The notes: generated by a model not told the origin, from the sequence alone. DNA of 64,000 nt from Entoloma clypeatum (GCA_963565915.1 OY751490.1:992001-1056000); one strand, 5' to 3'. Positions 9,671 through 21,611 are shown, counted from the first letter of the stretch. Numbers and translations: made by a program.

Positions 9671-12600
9671 ATGCCGGTGTTGCCCAGTGTCATTGATCCG
9701 AGGTTGAGGGATCACAATATGCCCACTATCTCCATCGACCCTGCGCCGGCTGCTTCTGATTCCCACATCACGCCGTTGAACAAAGTTGGACAGCTCATTG
9801 CCAGAGCTTCATTCAAGGCGCACCTGTGAGTCCCCTCCATCCACATCTGACCATCGAGCTGATACTCACGCGACGTCGGTTCTCGTCTACGACACGATCA
9901 AGGATAGAATGGACGAGGCGCTTGAGCGTGCACGAGAGTAAGTTTTTTTTCCCCAGGACGTTCATGGTGATTTTAACCCCTGAATTGGTTGACAGCGGCT
10001 TGGTTCCAAATGAGGACGCTCCCGACATCGTCGCAAACACGTTCCTCACGGAGGTCACGGAGGAGCAGCTCAATGAGATAGGACTCGCTTTTCTCTGACA
10101 CTGTGAACATGAGTGTCCTTTAGTTCTTTGCATTGGTCGTGGTCGTCATCTTTTCCAGTACGGATGGTCATCAATGGCCATCTCGCGTGGACATGTCAGA
10201 ATGCGAGCGGCAACCGCGGCGACAATTTCCGAGCCCTCAAGCTCTCGGAGCTGCAGCCCTATACCTGGACCCATCCCAACGAGCAAACACCGGTCTTTTC
10301 AGTCTTGGGTTGCCAGGGCGAGGAGAAGGTGGGGAAGCGGGGGATGAAAACTGTAGGTCTCCGTGACTTTTTATGGTGTTGGTGTCACCCCTCAATGTTT
10401 GTCAGAAAATCAATCCTGTGTACTCTGTCTTCATGGCCCATCTTCATCCCGAGCTCTGTCCGCTGGGTGCGATGGCATTTTACCTTCATTATCTCCACGA
10501 CTACTACAAGCTCGAAGAGAAGGTGGACATCAATTGGGCCCTCAACAAGACGTGGCGCACAGTATGTGTTTGTCCACCCCCCATCAATTCTTGTGCTTCT
10601 ATCGTGATGCCCCGCTGACATCGGTTATGTTTTCTCTTTTCTTCTCAGGTTCGCGTTCTGTTTGGAATGTTGCCGTCCGTCCCGTACAACGAGTCAAATC
10701 TCTACAATCTCTATGTTCAAGCCTATAAGAAGGCTGGTTTCGAATCCAAGATCAAGGCCCACATGGCGCGGCGGCTTCTTGGTTACAAGCAAGACAGAAT
10801 GGGGTGACGGCCTCCTTCCCATCGGACTGGACACTAAATCTTAATTCAAACCTGCAGTGTCGACGCGAATGAAACTTCCAAGCTGGGCTGGTCCCAGAGC
10901 ACCTATATCAATACTTACTCCCCAGCGCTCCCCAAAGCGGTATGTGCCGATACGCTTTCTTTTGCATCCGGCGTGGTTCAACTGATGGCTACCCAGGTGA
11001 TCCTCGGCGCTCATGGCTACAAGGAGCATGAGGACTACAATCCTCCTTGGCGACATGTTCACGTGCCGGAACACTTTCTGGAGCTCGTTGCGCCCATGGC
11101 AGAGGGCATTCACGCGAGTGTTCAGGGTATGTTCATTCCTTAATTCTGACCACGGTCTTCGATTCTTAGAGCCGTATACAGGGAGGGAGAACCTTCTGGG
11201 TGTTACGAACCATTGGAAAATGGTGATGCTGCTGCGTCCCTACCTTTTCAGGGTATGTTTCCATTTCCTTTGTTCTTCCCATGCATTGGTTGATGACAGC
11301 ACATTTTTTGCTGTATCAGTGCGGTGCGGCGATCTTCCAGAAATGCCCCAAGTCAGCACTCTTCCGCCTCCCTGCCTTTCAAGACCCTGATGTGCAGGCC
11401 TGGATGACGAATGAATTTCCGTCTGCCCTCATTGTTGCAAAAGCGGGGGCTGGTAACCCCGTAGACCTTCAGCATGTTCAAGATGCGCTTCTACGGCAGG
11501 CGTTAGAGGAGCAACGTGACCTTCTTTCAGGTGTCGTTGGACAGATGATTGAATTTCGCCAGTCCTTCAACTGATGGACCGCGGTCCTCTCGCCAACAAA
11601 AGGATTTTCAAACAAGGCATATCTTCGAACGTGCAAATTACTATTGTCTCCTTCCAATCATCGTTTAATGATTCTTTTATATAGTGGACAATGTCACCAA
11701 CATCGTCCGGCCCTCCTCCATGATATCGTCCGATTTGCCGCTCCCTCTAATCTCATTGCCTGCAGCTGGTAGTTCAGCTCCAGATGGTGCCGAGGGCTCA
11801 GGTTTGGCAGTAGATGCCGCGTTGTTTGAACTGCGGGAGAGTGGAATCTATGTGACGGAGGAGGATGGTCTCCGAGCCTGTGTCAATGCATCGCCCCGAT
11901 CCCTGGATGTCCCACGACTGCCGACGCAGGTCGACCTCGTTCTTCCGCCCACCGCAGCCTTCAACCAGCCAGGTAGGACATGCCATTCTATCTTTACACC
12001 TTTGCCCGCTCACTCTCGTGCCAAACCTAGGCCAGCCTCAGTTATTGTGGCCACCAATCCTTGGTCAGAAATCGGCTCAGTGGCCTGACATTTTTGGCCA
12101 CATTCAAAATCCCAGCATGCTCTGGGAAACGTGGAAGCCGAAACCCCTGGAATCCTACGATGTACGTGGGCTCTGGGACACTTATATTGTCGGCGAGCTG
12201 GTTGTTGATGAATCCGGAGCCCAGACGGGTCAGAAGCTGCCCCTGCACCTTGTCGAGGAATATTTCAAGGCCAGCTGGCGCAAAACCCCTGCGGTAAGGA
12301 CTTCTTGGTTTTTTGAAGTTCATTTCGACCCATACCTCACATGTATCCTGTTCAAAGGCCCGCAAAGCTTGGGAGCAGTTCCGTGAAATACCGGAATATA
12401 TTCAACGCCAAGTGTCCGATGGTCTCTCGCCTTGTGTTGGGATTGAGGACTTGTAGAAGTTGCGCAAGAAGCCAGGTTCGACGAATGTGCTCGGGATGTC
12501 TGCGCTCGCTCGTGAAATCAAGGTGCGGCGACAAAAGAGGGCCATGAATGGCAACACGCCCGGCGTCATTCCACCCCAGGACCAGCACTTGAACGTCCAC

Positions 12601-12870
12601 CCAGTACCCACTTTACCTCTGTCATCACCACCATCGTCACCGTCCATGCTTGGCTCGCCATTCATTCTTCTGCCGCCTTCCTCAAGCTTTTTGTCGCTCC
12701 TGCAAGCTCCTTCCTCCAGTGGCCCACTCCTACCACCGCTCCCATCCCCGCTTTCCCATCCGGCATCTGTCACAGGGAAAACATCTCAACCTCCCGCAAT
12801 GTCCAAAAAGCGCCGTGCCCCCGCAATTGCCGCACGTACCCGGCCCTCGAAGAAGGCGCGGGGGTAACTA
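9671..12870 (+). pseudogene. Crypton-like tyrosine recombinase (Ndc10-like core plus GCR1_C-like domain)
   Basis: Conceptual exons separated by short GT-AG introns give an Ndc10 domain II-like fold: a segment ending HPELCPLGAMAFYLHY, then RVLFGMLPSVPYNESN, then KAHMARRLLGYKQ with the HxxR box, GWSQ and the candidate nucleophile in STYINTYSPALP. Near 12110-12460 a GCR1_C-like DNA-binding segment follows (LWDTYIVGELV, YFKASWRKTP), then a basic/proline-rich tail ending about 12867 with RPSKKARG. This order is that of fungal Cryptons, which move by a tyrosine recombinase without DDE chemistry. Several junctions (for example at 9828 and 10803) do not close in frame, so I call it decayed. A domesticated Ndc10-like host gene is the alternative. 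Confidence 0.65.
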
Positions 12871-13154
12871 TACTTCATTCTTCATTACCTCTATTTCTGC
12901 CTTCCTTTCCGTACCTGTCGTTCCTCTCTTGATATGTATTCCTCTCACTTTTTGTATCTGTATCATCATCAGCTTGTAATTGTTACCATGCTCATCATGT
13001 GTTTCTAGCATTCTTCTTTGGCATTCCAAGTCGGTACCTCTCGAATTGTACTCCTCAATTTGTAAACCAGTCATGTAATTAACGGTACAGATTCACTTTC
13101 TAATCCACTGAAACATAGGCCCATCTCATCGTTCCACATATTCACCTTGCTGAA
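12871..13154. other. intergenic gap between recombinase and XPG gene
   Basis: About 280 bases without recognisable coding sequence. A pyrimidine-rich stretch precedes the XPG start codon. No clear TATA box or terminator is visible. Confidence 0.4.
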
Positions 13155-13736
13155 ATGGGTGTGAGTGAACTCTGGCGGGTACGTCCCTTGGATTTTACTA
13201 GCCGGCTGTCGACCACAAGCATGATCGGGATTAGATTGTCAAGCCGGCACAGGAAAAGTGCTCGCTCACGGACCTTGCAATCACCGAAGCATTCGAACGG
13301 AGTGCTGATGTGGGGCAGCGAAGGCTGTTCCGTCTCGGAGTCGATATCAGGTGAGTGGATGCAATGTTGGGAAGGGGGTGCCACGTCGAAAGCTTACACC
13401 AACCCGATCCGAGTGTCTGGTTTGATGAGTGTGCCGCGGTCGTGCTTAAGAATGGCCTTCATGGTGAATTGGGAAGGGCTCCCCAGCTCCGAATCCTCCT
13501 GTACAAGCTCTGCTCCTTGTTGCGGGTTCCAGTCAATGTGCTGTTCATGTTTGATGGGGAAGGGAGGCCGGATGTCAAGAGAGGAAAGACAGTGATCCAG
13601 AACAAAGGGCTGTGGATCGAGGATGACGCAAGGGAGCTCATTGAGATGTTCAACCTAGTCAGTAGGCCCCATATATCAAACACTGTACTAACAGTGAAAC
13701 CCTTGATGCATGAGGGACTGTAGTTACAGATGGGCT

Positions 13737-13860
13737 TGATACATCAGCTCCATGTATCAGCCCATGTATCAGCCCGCAGTTACAGATAGCCTTTGTAGTT
13801 ACAGATTGGCTTGATACATCAGTTCCATGTATCAGCCCATGTATCAGCCCAATACATCGC
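13737..13860. repeat. left subterminal repeats of the intron transposon
   Basis: The block TTGATACATCAG, then CCATGTATCAGCCC twice, occurs two times about 74 bases apart. Together with similar words at the right side it looks like a transposase-binding array. Confidence 0.6.
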
Positions 13861-14225
13861 TCTGAGTCCTTACTTTGTTTGAGCACTGTTCCTTCTTTTG
13901 GTCTGTCCCTGCCCCTTGCTCCTTTGAGCCCGCCCCCCGATCCAGATCTCATGCACCTCCAAGTCAGTCGGCTTCTGTTTTGTCTGTTTTGATGTCAATT
14001 TTGATATGATATATCCGTATGTTGTCTGAGAGGTTTGACGGAATTACCACGGTCATTGTGAATGGATCACCATGATCGTCCTCATTGTCACGCTCGGTGG
14101 CTGTGGGAACGAGGAAAAAACATATAATAAGATAAAGACACACCATAATTGTCCTCATGTCACGCTCGGTGACTGCGGGAATGGGAAAAAAAAACATATA
14201 ATAAAATAAAGACAAATTAATATTA

Positions 14226-15330
14226 CTATTGATCGTCCCCCTCGTCCTCATCGTCACGCTCGGTGGCGGTGGCTATGGGAACAGGCAGAGGTGCATTGAC
14301 ATGGCCAGTCCTCATCCATACAGGTGTAGGTGCCCAAAGCTCCTCGCATCTGGCCAGCAGATCACTACGAATGCTCGCCTGGCAGTGAGCATATGTGTTC
14401 CGTCCTTCTACTGCCTCTGGCAAATTGTCCCCTAACGGCCCAGCCCATGCCACCGCTTCCAACCATTGATCCCGCTCCCACTCGAAGAACTTCTTGGCAC
14501 GCCGCATTTCCTCGTATAATAGTTCACATTCTTCTTGCCATCAATGAGCCCGTGCCCGCGTTTTGCACCATTCGATTTGTAGAGCTAAATAAAAGGTTGG
14601 ATCAATATAACACGAACCGAAAAAACTCTCCTTACATTCTTGTAGAGCTGCCGAATTATCGTTCGCAAGCCCGGGCACCTTCCAGATCCAGGTGCTGACT
14701 ATTGTTCCCTCGGTTCCTTCGTTTTCTTCGACCATTAATCCCTTGATGTCGCTCTCAGAAAGAGGCTGATATATGTTTTTCCAGGAGCCATCTTTAGTGA
14801 GGATCTCGCTCAGTAGCGTTAAAGCTGTATAGGCGTCGCGATAACGGGTGGCATCCATCTCGATGGAGGACTTCGGAGTGTCGAGCGTAGCCCATGATCG
14901 AGTTCCCTCCCGTTGACCGCGGACATTCTTGGCCCGGTCATACCACAGGTGAGATCGGCATAGGAGATGCTGGCAAAGATTGGTGAGCGCGTCGAGCGCT
15001 TGAGCCTCACGCAAGGACCACTCATATTCCAAGAGGGTCTTCTCGCATGATACCTTATTGATGATGCTAGATGGCAGGTATAGCGGGATGTCGAATGGCC
15101 AAGGGACCTCTCCACCAGCCTCCTCGTCCTGGCTGCGAATTTGCGCAACAGCGGGCATGTACAAGTGCTGCACTGTAACCCAAGCAGCAATCCGCCGCCG
15201 AAGCGCCAAACCACGTTCAAGGATTTTGGATGTCTGGAGAGGAGTGGCGTGCTGGGAGAGGGTGGTTGCATCAGTGCGAAGGGTCCGTCTAGAAGTAATA
15301 TGATCAGGGGAAGGGCAAGGTCCAGCTAGA
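14226..15330 (-). pseudogene. CxC2/KDZ transposase C-terminal region, fragment
   Basis: Read on the minus strand from about 15300 to 14226, this gives the C-terminal helical region typical of CxC2-KDZ transposases of mushrooms: a segment with SLREAQALDALTNLCQHL, then YRDAYTALTLL, TWIWKVPGLAND, and after an intron-like break (about 14640 to 14590) LQIEWCKTRARAHRWQEE and LLYEEMRRAKKFFEWE. It ends with an acidic tail (ATERDDEDEGDD). The cysteine cluster and catalytic core are absent, so this is a truncated gene. The assignment rests on recalled family patterns. Confidence 0.65.
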
Positions 15331-15484
15331 TCAAGGACTTACTGATTATCCTCGAGCTCCAGGCCCTTCATGATTAACATCGCTGGCGTGATGTCTTGAT
15401 GCAGGATGTTAGGGTCATCTGCCCCCCGCGCATTGTCTTCTTTGGCTAGTTGAAGTCGAACGGCAGCGCTAGTCAGGGCTATGA

Positions 15485-16010
15485 TCATGTTTTTAGAAGT
15501 ACTCGACACTTAGAAAGAGAAGAAAACTCACGAGCTACTGTTGTTTGAAAGGGATTCGGTTTATCATTGTCTTTCTCCCTTTTCTCTAATAAATTCAATG
15601 ACTGCATGATATCCTGCTTGGCATTTAGAAGAGATGCGACAGGGACCGAAGGTGCGATGGGTATTGAGGCTGTGGTTTCAGGAAGTATACCGGCATGGTG
15701 CCAGCAATTGCGAATTGTTGATGTATTGACCTCACGCCAGGCCAACTCAGCCATCCGCATCGCTTCAAGCTGATCGATGTCGTAGATAGAAGCAGGTGTC
15801 ATACCATTGTCATATGGTCAAGCCACTCTTCATCTTCGGGAGAAAGCTTCTCTTTTCGGGAAAGACGGGCAAGGAGATCTTTCTTTCTATCTTGGATCTG
15901 GCCTTGAAGCTTACGCAGACCGCTCTTGAGCACGTCGAGAGGTTTCTTGCCCATCGTGACAATGTATGTTTTGAAAATTGCACCATACAATATTGTTTCT
16001 CTGTCCGTTA
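15485..16010 (-). pseudogene. possible DDE_1 (pogo/Fot1-type) transposase tail, fragment
   Basis: The frame 15802-15485 has YDIDQLEAMRMAELAW and STIRNCWHHAGILP. This resembles the extreme C-terminus of pogo-like DDE_1 transposases, where an aspartate-rich helix is followed by an NCWRHAGI-type motif. Just upstream on the same strand (15990-15799) is a charged frame with LSRKEKLSPEDEEWLDH in another phase. No catalytic core is present. Another origin within a mushroom-specific repeat is possible. Confidence 0.4.
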
Positions 16011-16020
16011 ATGACTCAAA

Positions 16021-16376
16021 TTGTAGTATTTACCTTTTTTGGTCCTCAGGAACCATAACTGATTGTTTTGGGGACGTTACTAGGGTACATGTTCCTTGGG
16101 GATTAAAGTGTATTGCCTACCAAAACTGTCCACCTATGGGTTATGACCCCCGAAAATGGCATGGGTTACCGGGTATGGGCGAGGTATCGTTTTTTTGCAA
16201 ATTTTCTTGGGAACCAACTTGGTGGACCCAAAAATCTATGGGTTACTACAGAGTATGGGTTTTCACAATGATGTGTTATGACAGAGTCGACTGTAACCCA
16301 AAAAAGGTGGGCAGGGCCTTGATCGCTCTGTCACGGGAGCTTATGAGTATAAATTTAGATGGGACCCGGGTGCCAC
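16021..16376. other. no recognised coding sequence
   Basis: This stretch lies between the charged frame ending near 15990 and the frame at 16377-16736. It has scattered stops in all frames and no motif I recognise. Confidence 0.4.
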
Positions 16377-16736
16377 TTACTCAGCGTATTCGGCTGGCGT
16401 CCGAGCTTGTTCACTTGTAGCCGCACATCTTGCTTCCTCCAGCTCTTCCTCAATTCTGAGGCAAAATTCCGGGGTCTCGGCTTGCCAGGCTTCACGGGTA
16501 AGTTCTTTTATTATAGAAAGTGTCTGGCCGCCCCGTTTAACGTGTTTTCGACGGCATTCTTCCACAACCTTTGGCTGAATCTTCTCAACATAAACTTTGC
16601 TCAAGTAATATTCAAGAACATGCATTCCTCGGCGCTTCGTCTTCAGAAGAGACTGAAGGAGTTGTTTAGAATTCTTCTGCCGGCCATCGTCCTTGATGTG
16701 GTTGTGGAACCACTCGCCAAGCCGCTGAGTATCCAA
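16377..16736 (-). CDS. mushroom-specific hypothetical fragment with WFHNH motif
   Basis: An open frame of about 119 codons begins DTQRLGEWFHNHIK and is rich in Lys, Glu and Arg. Similar WFxNH-type segments, followed by a basic helical stretch, are common in uncharacterised, repeated proteins of mushroom genomes. There is no proper ATG at the start, so this is a partial exon at best. I know no function. It lies within the intron transposon. Confidence 0.4.
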   Translation of the reverse strand: MDTQRLGEWFHNHIKDDGRQKNSKQLLQSLLKTKRRGMHVLEYYLSKVYVEKIQPKVVEECRRKHVKRGGQTLSIIKELTREAWQAETPEFCLRIEEELEEARCAATSEQARTPAEYAE

Positions 16737-16752
16737 TATTTATGAGTTCCAT

Positions 16753-17870
16753 GTGTTAATGCAATCACAGGGCAATCATACCTTGCGAGTGAATGGTCCG
16801 AATTTAGTTAACAGTTCCACCGCCGCGAAGAACCTCGAGGACTTGACGTTCTTCAATGGCCCTGGTCTCTTCACGATCCATGACGCCCATTCACCGTCAC
16901 CACCGTCGACACTGCCTCTGGCTGATCCACATGTACTAGCCTATACCGAACCGCCAACCTTCACCCCTACCTTATTTGCGCCAGGAGGATCTCAAGCTTC
17001 CCATCTACCTCCCCATGGGTCGTCATCATGGACGAATTTTCTCTCTCCTGAAGGTGGACTAGACTTTTTGCAGGATCCATTGTTGATTTTCCCGACACAC
17101 ATGACGACCTCACAGATTACGTGGCCCGGTTTCGTTGAACAGGCCGCAGGGACTCAGACTCCAGCTCTGGATGCCTCCCTCATACCTCGCGCCCCAACCA
17201 CCGTGGACTTCTTCTCTCCGACCCTACCTCCCGTTCCCAGCCAGAATACCTCCTCGTCGGGCCCCTTCGACTTCTTCTCCCCGACCCCACCTCCTCTTCC
17301 CAGCCAGAATCCCTCCTCGGGCCGCTTCCCCCCAACCCCAGCTTCCCTTCCTGGACAGGATAGCCCCGCCCTTAATGGGGAAAGCCAGCTCACTAATCCT
17401 TGTGCGCTGCCGACCCAACCAGGGACAAACACACCAGAAGGGGCGGCGGCGCTCGGAACAACATCGGCCAATGGCTTACCTGTTGCCCCCCAATCTGACG
17501 TCGTTGTTTCAAGTCCCATCCCGGTCCGCTCCTCATTACCTCCTTCGGATGTCATCGTAAGCGCCGCCCCCGCTTTAGTCAACAAATCTCGTCCTCGCCC
17601 CCGTCCGACCACCCGCAAACAAAAAGATGCCCCAGAAAATACCGAAGAGAATCATGTTTGACCGTCACGCGCTCGCAAGGCTCCAGCAACAAAGGAACTT
17701 TTATCTCTGGCTGAGCGCCAGCGCAAGGAGAAGGCCAAGTCCGTCGAGCAAGGAGAGGCAGATTTGGAGGAAATCACTGGCGAGCCGCTTGCCAAGAAGC
17801 ACAAAGCCGCCGCTTCTAAGAGGGGAGGGAAGCGGAATGCCGCTCGCGGTCACCGCGGGCGGGGATAGTT
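16753..17870 (+). CDS. Pro/Ser-rich hypothetical protein with basic C-terminus
   Basis: An open frame of 302 codons (16753-17661) is rich in Pro, Ser and Thr, with near-repeats of the segment DFFSPTPPPLPSQN. A shift of phase near 17650 leads into a basic stretch (AERQRKEKAKSVEQ, then KRGGKRNAARGHRGRG) ending at a TAG near 17868. Low-complexity, basic-tailed proteins of this kind are frequent neighbours of transposon genes in mushrooms. It may be the C-terminal exon of a larger gene. Function unknown. Confidence 0.4.
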
Positions 17871-18229
17871 GGTGTGCTCTATATCATCTCTTGTTCTCGA
17901 CATGTGTTCGACTTCTCTCGTTCCTTTCACACTGTTTCTTGTCTTCTGCCTCATATCGCCCCCATGATGCACATTTTCCTCCGCTCCCTTGGTATAATAG
18001 ATTCCATGTATATAATAGACCTCTTGCTAGTGTGATAGTAAATATAAAGGTTGAGCACTAGTACTGGATACGACATGCACCCCTATATATGACACAAGGT
18101 GGGACCACGAATCAATATGTTTACTTCTATGTTGTTTGACGAGAACATGTGCGAGGGTTCGAGGGAAATTGGAACGCCGGTTTGAGAAGCAATGTGAGTG
18201 ATGGAAAATCTATCAAACCAACACTGACG

Positions 18230-18580
18230 CGACAAGAGCATCACAGCATCAACTGATGCGACCCGGACCTGTTTCGGGGGATACGGGGCGGCGCGCGAAG
18301 AAGGGTATAAGAACGAGAATCCCGCCAACGGCGAGTTCTTTGGACCGTGATGTATCACGATGATATATCAGATGTTACGGGGGCGGCAGCGAGTTCATTT
18401 GGACGAGTGTGATATATCACTGTAATGCATCACGGTGATATGTCAGATCCCGTTTCGGGGGATACGGGGGTGGCACGCGAAGGAGTGTGTTACAATATCC
18501 TGCCAACAGCAAGTTCTTTGGACTGGTGTGATATATCGCTGTGATGTATCACGATGATATATCAGATCTGTCTGTAAGTA
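18230..18580. repeat. right subterminal direct repeats of the intron transposon
   Basis: Two diverged copies of a unit of about 180 bases lie in tandem (about 18265-18390 and 18450-18575). Each has GTTTCGGGGGATACGGG, a GCGAGTTCTTTGGAC-like stretch and a run of TGATATATCA/TGATGTATCA words. Confidence 0.6.
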
Positions 18581-20164
18581 CAGTCTCTCATGCATCACTC
18601 ATTTCACTGTAGTCTCAGTGGATTGATATATGAAAACTACGTATAGGGCTCAGATGTTTGGGTTTGCCTGGAGATATGTGAATACAACTGATATCCCTTG
18701 GTGCCCATCTTTCTGACTGAATTCGCTACCAGGCACCCGGGGAAGCCGAAGCTGAGCTTGCAGAGCTCAATAGTCGCGGATACATTGACGCAATCATCAC
18801 ATACGACAGCGATGCGCTTGTGTTTGGTGCTGAATGCATTCTTTGAACGTGCGGCTCACTGAAGGTGCTCGGTTACTTCACAAAGACTGATCAGTAACTT
18901 GTAGTGATTCCAAAGTGCTGTCTGAATCGGAGATTCGCAAGGGCATGGCCGTTGCCTATCAGTCCCATGTTATTGAGAACTCGGACGACGTAGGACTCAC
19001 GCGCGACGGTCTTATTCTCTCTGCGCTCCTTCTTGGTGGAGACTACGCAGATGGGATTCCTGACTGCGGGCCGGTTGTCGCGCGCGGCCTCGCTCGGTGT
19101 GGCTTCGGGGACCGTCTTCTTGAAGCTGATCAAATGAAGCCTCTCGGAGAGTTCGAAGCTTTTCTCCGGGGCTGGCGGAAGGAGCTTCGCCACGAACTGT
19201 CAACGAACTCGAGGAATGTTATAGGCCGTCGATTCCCAAAGGCTGCGAAAAGCATTCCCGACGATTTCCCGGACCGCCGTGTGCTCTCCATGTACACCAA
19301 CCCGTTGACTTCCTGGTCCACGACAGCATCACCGGAATTGACGGTACCCACCTCACGAGAGCCTCCCATTCACAGAGTGGCAAAATTCGCGACACGCGAA
19401 TTCCGCTGGAGTGTCTTTCAGCTCGCCGACAAGTTCAAGTCCCACCTGTGGGAGGGTGTATTCATGCGGATGCTTATTTCGGTGAGCTCACTGATATAGT
19501 TGTCTCAACAGAAGTATGTATTGGTTGCTCACAAGCTACTTATGTACGTCTCAAGCCCCTGGTCTTGTACAAAGAGAAGATCCTGGTGACGCCGCTCACG
19601 CGCGCCGAGATCCTCAAGCTCCGGCACAAAAAGGCATCCTGCCTCAGCAGACCGGGCCTTCCCCGCGTCGAGGTCACCCTCAGCAGCGAGAACTTCCTCG
19701 CACTCACCAGATGCCAGGATCATTCCAGAGTCGCCCCTGCCGTTAAGCAAGTGACGGTTCAGGTTCCCCAACCTCTCATTCTCAGCTCAATGGACCCACA
19801 GATGTCGCAACGTATGACGACGCAGAAGCAGCAGCCTCGCGCGGGCGCCACCACCGAGGCAGGCCCATCTTGGGCACCCGGGATGCTGGTGGCATCCATG
19901 GCTACCACCACAGTTCCCTCCCCCTTGAAAAGGATCCTTCCCGCGGTCCCCAGGATCCAGGCACGATCCAACGAGGATGTGATCGAACTGACGGATGACG
20001 AGAACGAAGGGGCGAGGCGAGGGGACACCGAGGTGATTGAGTTGAGCGACGACGACGGCGACGGCGACGGTGGCAGTGGCACGGCCTGTCAGTTGCACCC
20101 AGCATATGCTGCTAACTGCGTGACCGTCGAGGTCGAGATGATCGATCTCACCGCTGATGATTAG

Positions 20165-20708
20165 GGGGAGGCGGGGGTCGACGAAGCCGGGGTGAACGTC
20201 CCTGACGAGTTTTCCTTTCCGTTGTTAGCTCGATAGCACAGATCCGGAACGGGGTTTATACACGTACCTACCATAGCCAGACCTCGAACAAATTAGTGCC
20301 TTGCCTTTTTCTCTGCGAACACCTCCATGTCGTCCGTCGATTGGGGCGCGCATGTGCAAGAGAATCGGGGGCGCACTCCACGGGGGAGGCGAACACTGTC
20401 GACCGTCGCACGGCACGGCCTTGAGGGGGGATCCGACTTCGTCCGACTGCGCTTCGGCACAGGCGGGCGGCACGAGGGAGTGGCACGCGCAGCGCGACCT
20501 CGGCCAGCCAGGACATCCGGGGGGCGCTGTGACCGCCGCCGCCAGCGAGGCCGTGACCGCGGGGCGAGACGAGCTGGGTCTGACGCGGGTCGGATGGCGT
20601 CACAGCGCGTGTCTCGAGCCAGCCGAGCCAGGACACAGCGCCAGTCGGTTACATAAGCGGTGACCGCTCCACGGTGACACGGCCACCGGTCACGACGAAT
20701 CCTCCAGA
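20165..20708. other. GC-rich spacer with GTGACC words
   Basis: No coding sequence is supported. The GC content is clearly higher than in the neighbouring regions, and GTGACC/GGTCAC words recur between about 20500 and 20700, as in 9430-9540. Confidence 0.45.
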
Positions 20709-21149
20709 GAACAAAGGACCTCTCGTTCTCCTTCGCTTTTTAAGGCAATCAACCCCGAAGACATTCATCTTTCCTCACTCCTACCATAACACGGCTTCCG
20801 TCCTTTTGCATAAAGAGTGTCCCAAGGGCTTCTTATACCACCCCGTCGTTGAGGATGTTGGCCCTCAGCCTGACTTACAGACGGAGAGCAAGCCTGATTT
20901 GAAGCGTGAGCGACTCCCCTTCTTAGTTAGCCGACCGCTCATGGGCATTTTATACTTCCTGTATCTCTCAGCCATACTCCAAACGTCGTCATCCTCCTTC
21001 GAGAAGATGGCAGCTTCAGGGACTTTTGTTGACAAAAGCCATGCTCTTCAGGACTTTCTCAATGACTTACACCCCATCCACCTTCTTCTTCGCCCCCGCC
21101 GCTCAGGCAAGACAACCCTCCTGCGTATGTTCCGGTAAGATTCTCCACC
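20709..21149 (+). pseudogene. inverted duplicate of the AAA-ATPase gene 5' end
   Basis: From ACAAAGGACCTC to the first intron donor (CCG|GTAAGATTC near 21136) this is nearly identical to the 5' part of the gene at 21612-24231, in opposite orientation. It contains SSSFEKMAASGTFVDKS and the P-loop RPRRSGKTT. After the donor the sequence is unrelated, so it cannot encode the full protein. Confidence 0.85.
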
Positions 21150-21611
21150 CGCCGCTGCCGCCTATGACTTCAATTAACGGCCCCTCGATTTCACGCCACC
21201 CAGCTCGCCTTCACGGCCATCCTTCCGTGCTCTCCTCAACGACTACGGTAACCATCCCGCAGCGGCAGCATCGAACACGCTGGAAAGGACAGCGCATCGG
21301 CCTCGGCGTCTTGAATCCGGTTTTTGTTCTCGTAACATCACCGAAAAGTTGTGGTCGGAATGCAGGGGATCTTGGGGGGACGGGCCAAGGTTGACAGATT
21401 GCAAGGTACATGGGCGGATTTAACATGGAATATAAACGTATGTGATATTACTTGCTGAATCTCGATAAAGTGACGAAGGCAGTCGCCCTTGGCGATCTCA
21501 CGTTTAGATTTTCTTGATGATAGATATTGTGGGCATGCCATTTCATCACATAGAGAATGTTGCCCATCATATTCACCTACATGCTGTTTGAAGATGGTAC
21601 TATTTGTATAA
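21150..21611. other. spacer between inverted AAA-ATPase copies
   Basis: No supported gene. It contains the breakpoint of the truncated copy and the 3' flank of the minus-strand gene. Confidence 0.4.

Larger units (their letters stand above)
13662..18640. mobile_element. transposon (about 5 kb) inside the XPG intron
   Basis: The left end (from about 13671, ATATATCAAACACTG) and the right end (reading inward from about 18631, ATATATCAATCCACTG) are imperfect inverted repeats over some 80 bases, including shared GATGCATGAG and ACTGTA words. Both flanks carry clusters of TGATACATCA/TGATATATCA, typical of subterminal transposase sites. I could not fix the exact ends or a target duplication. The contents are fragments of a KDZ C-terminal domain and other mushroom-specific frames, so it may be a KDZ-type element, partly scrambled. 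Confidence 0.65.
13155..20164 (+). pseudogene. XPG/Rad2-family (GEN1-like) nuclease, nonsense-mutated, with a transposon in one intron
   Basis: Exon 1 (13155-13178, MGVSELWR) joins exon 2 (13235-13350) and exon 3 (13414-13657) in phase, giving the XPG N-domain with GVDISVWF and LFMFDGEGRPDVKRGK. The next exon starts at 18733 with APGEAEAELAELNSRG, the XPG I-domain, followed by TYDSDALVFGAEC and then LLGGDYADGIPDCGP, the helix-hairpin-helix region. The intron 13658-18732 is 5.1 kb because it holds a transposon. A TGA at 18844-18846 stands where Arg is expected. The C-terminal part (about 19560-20164) ends with three motifs of the SUMO-interacting type: EDVIELTDDE, TEVIELSDDD and VEMIDLTADD. 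Such proteins act on branched DNA in the nucleus. Exon borders near 18860 and 19490 are uncertain. Confidence 0.75.
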
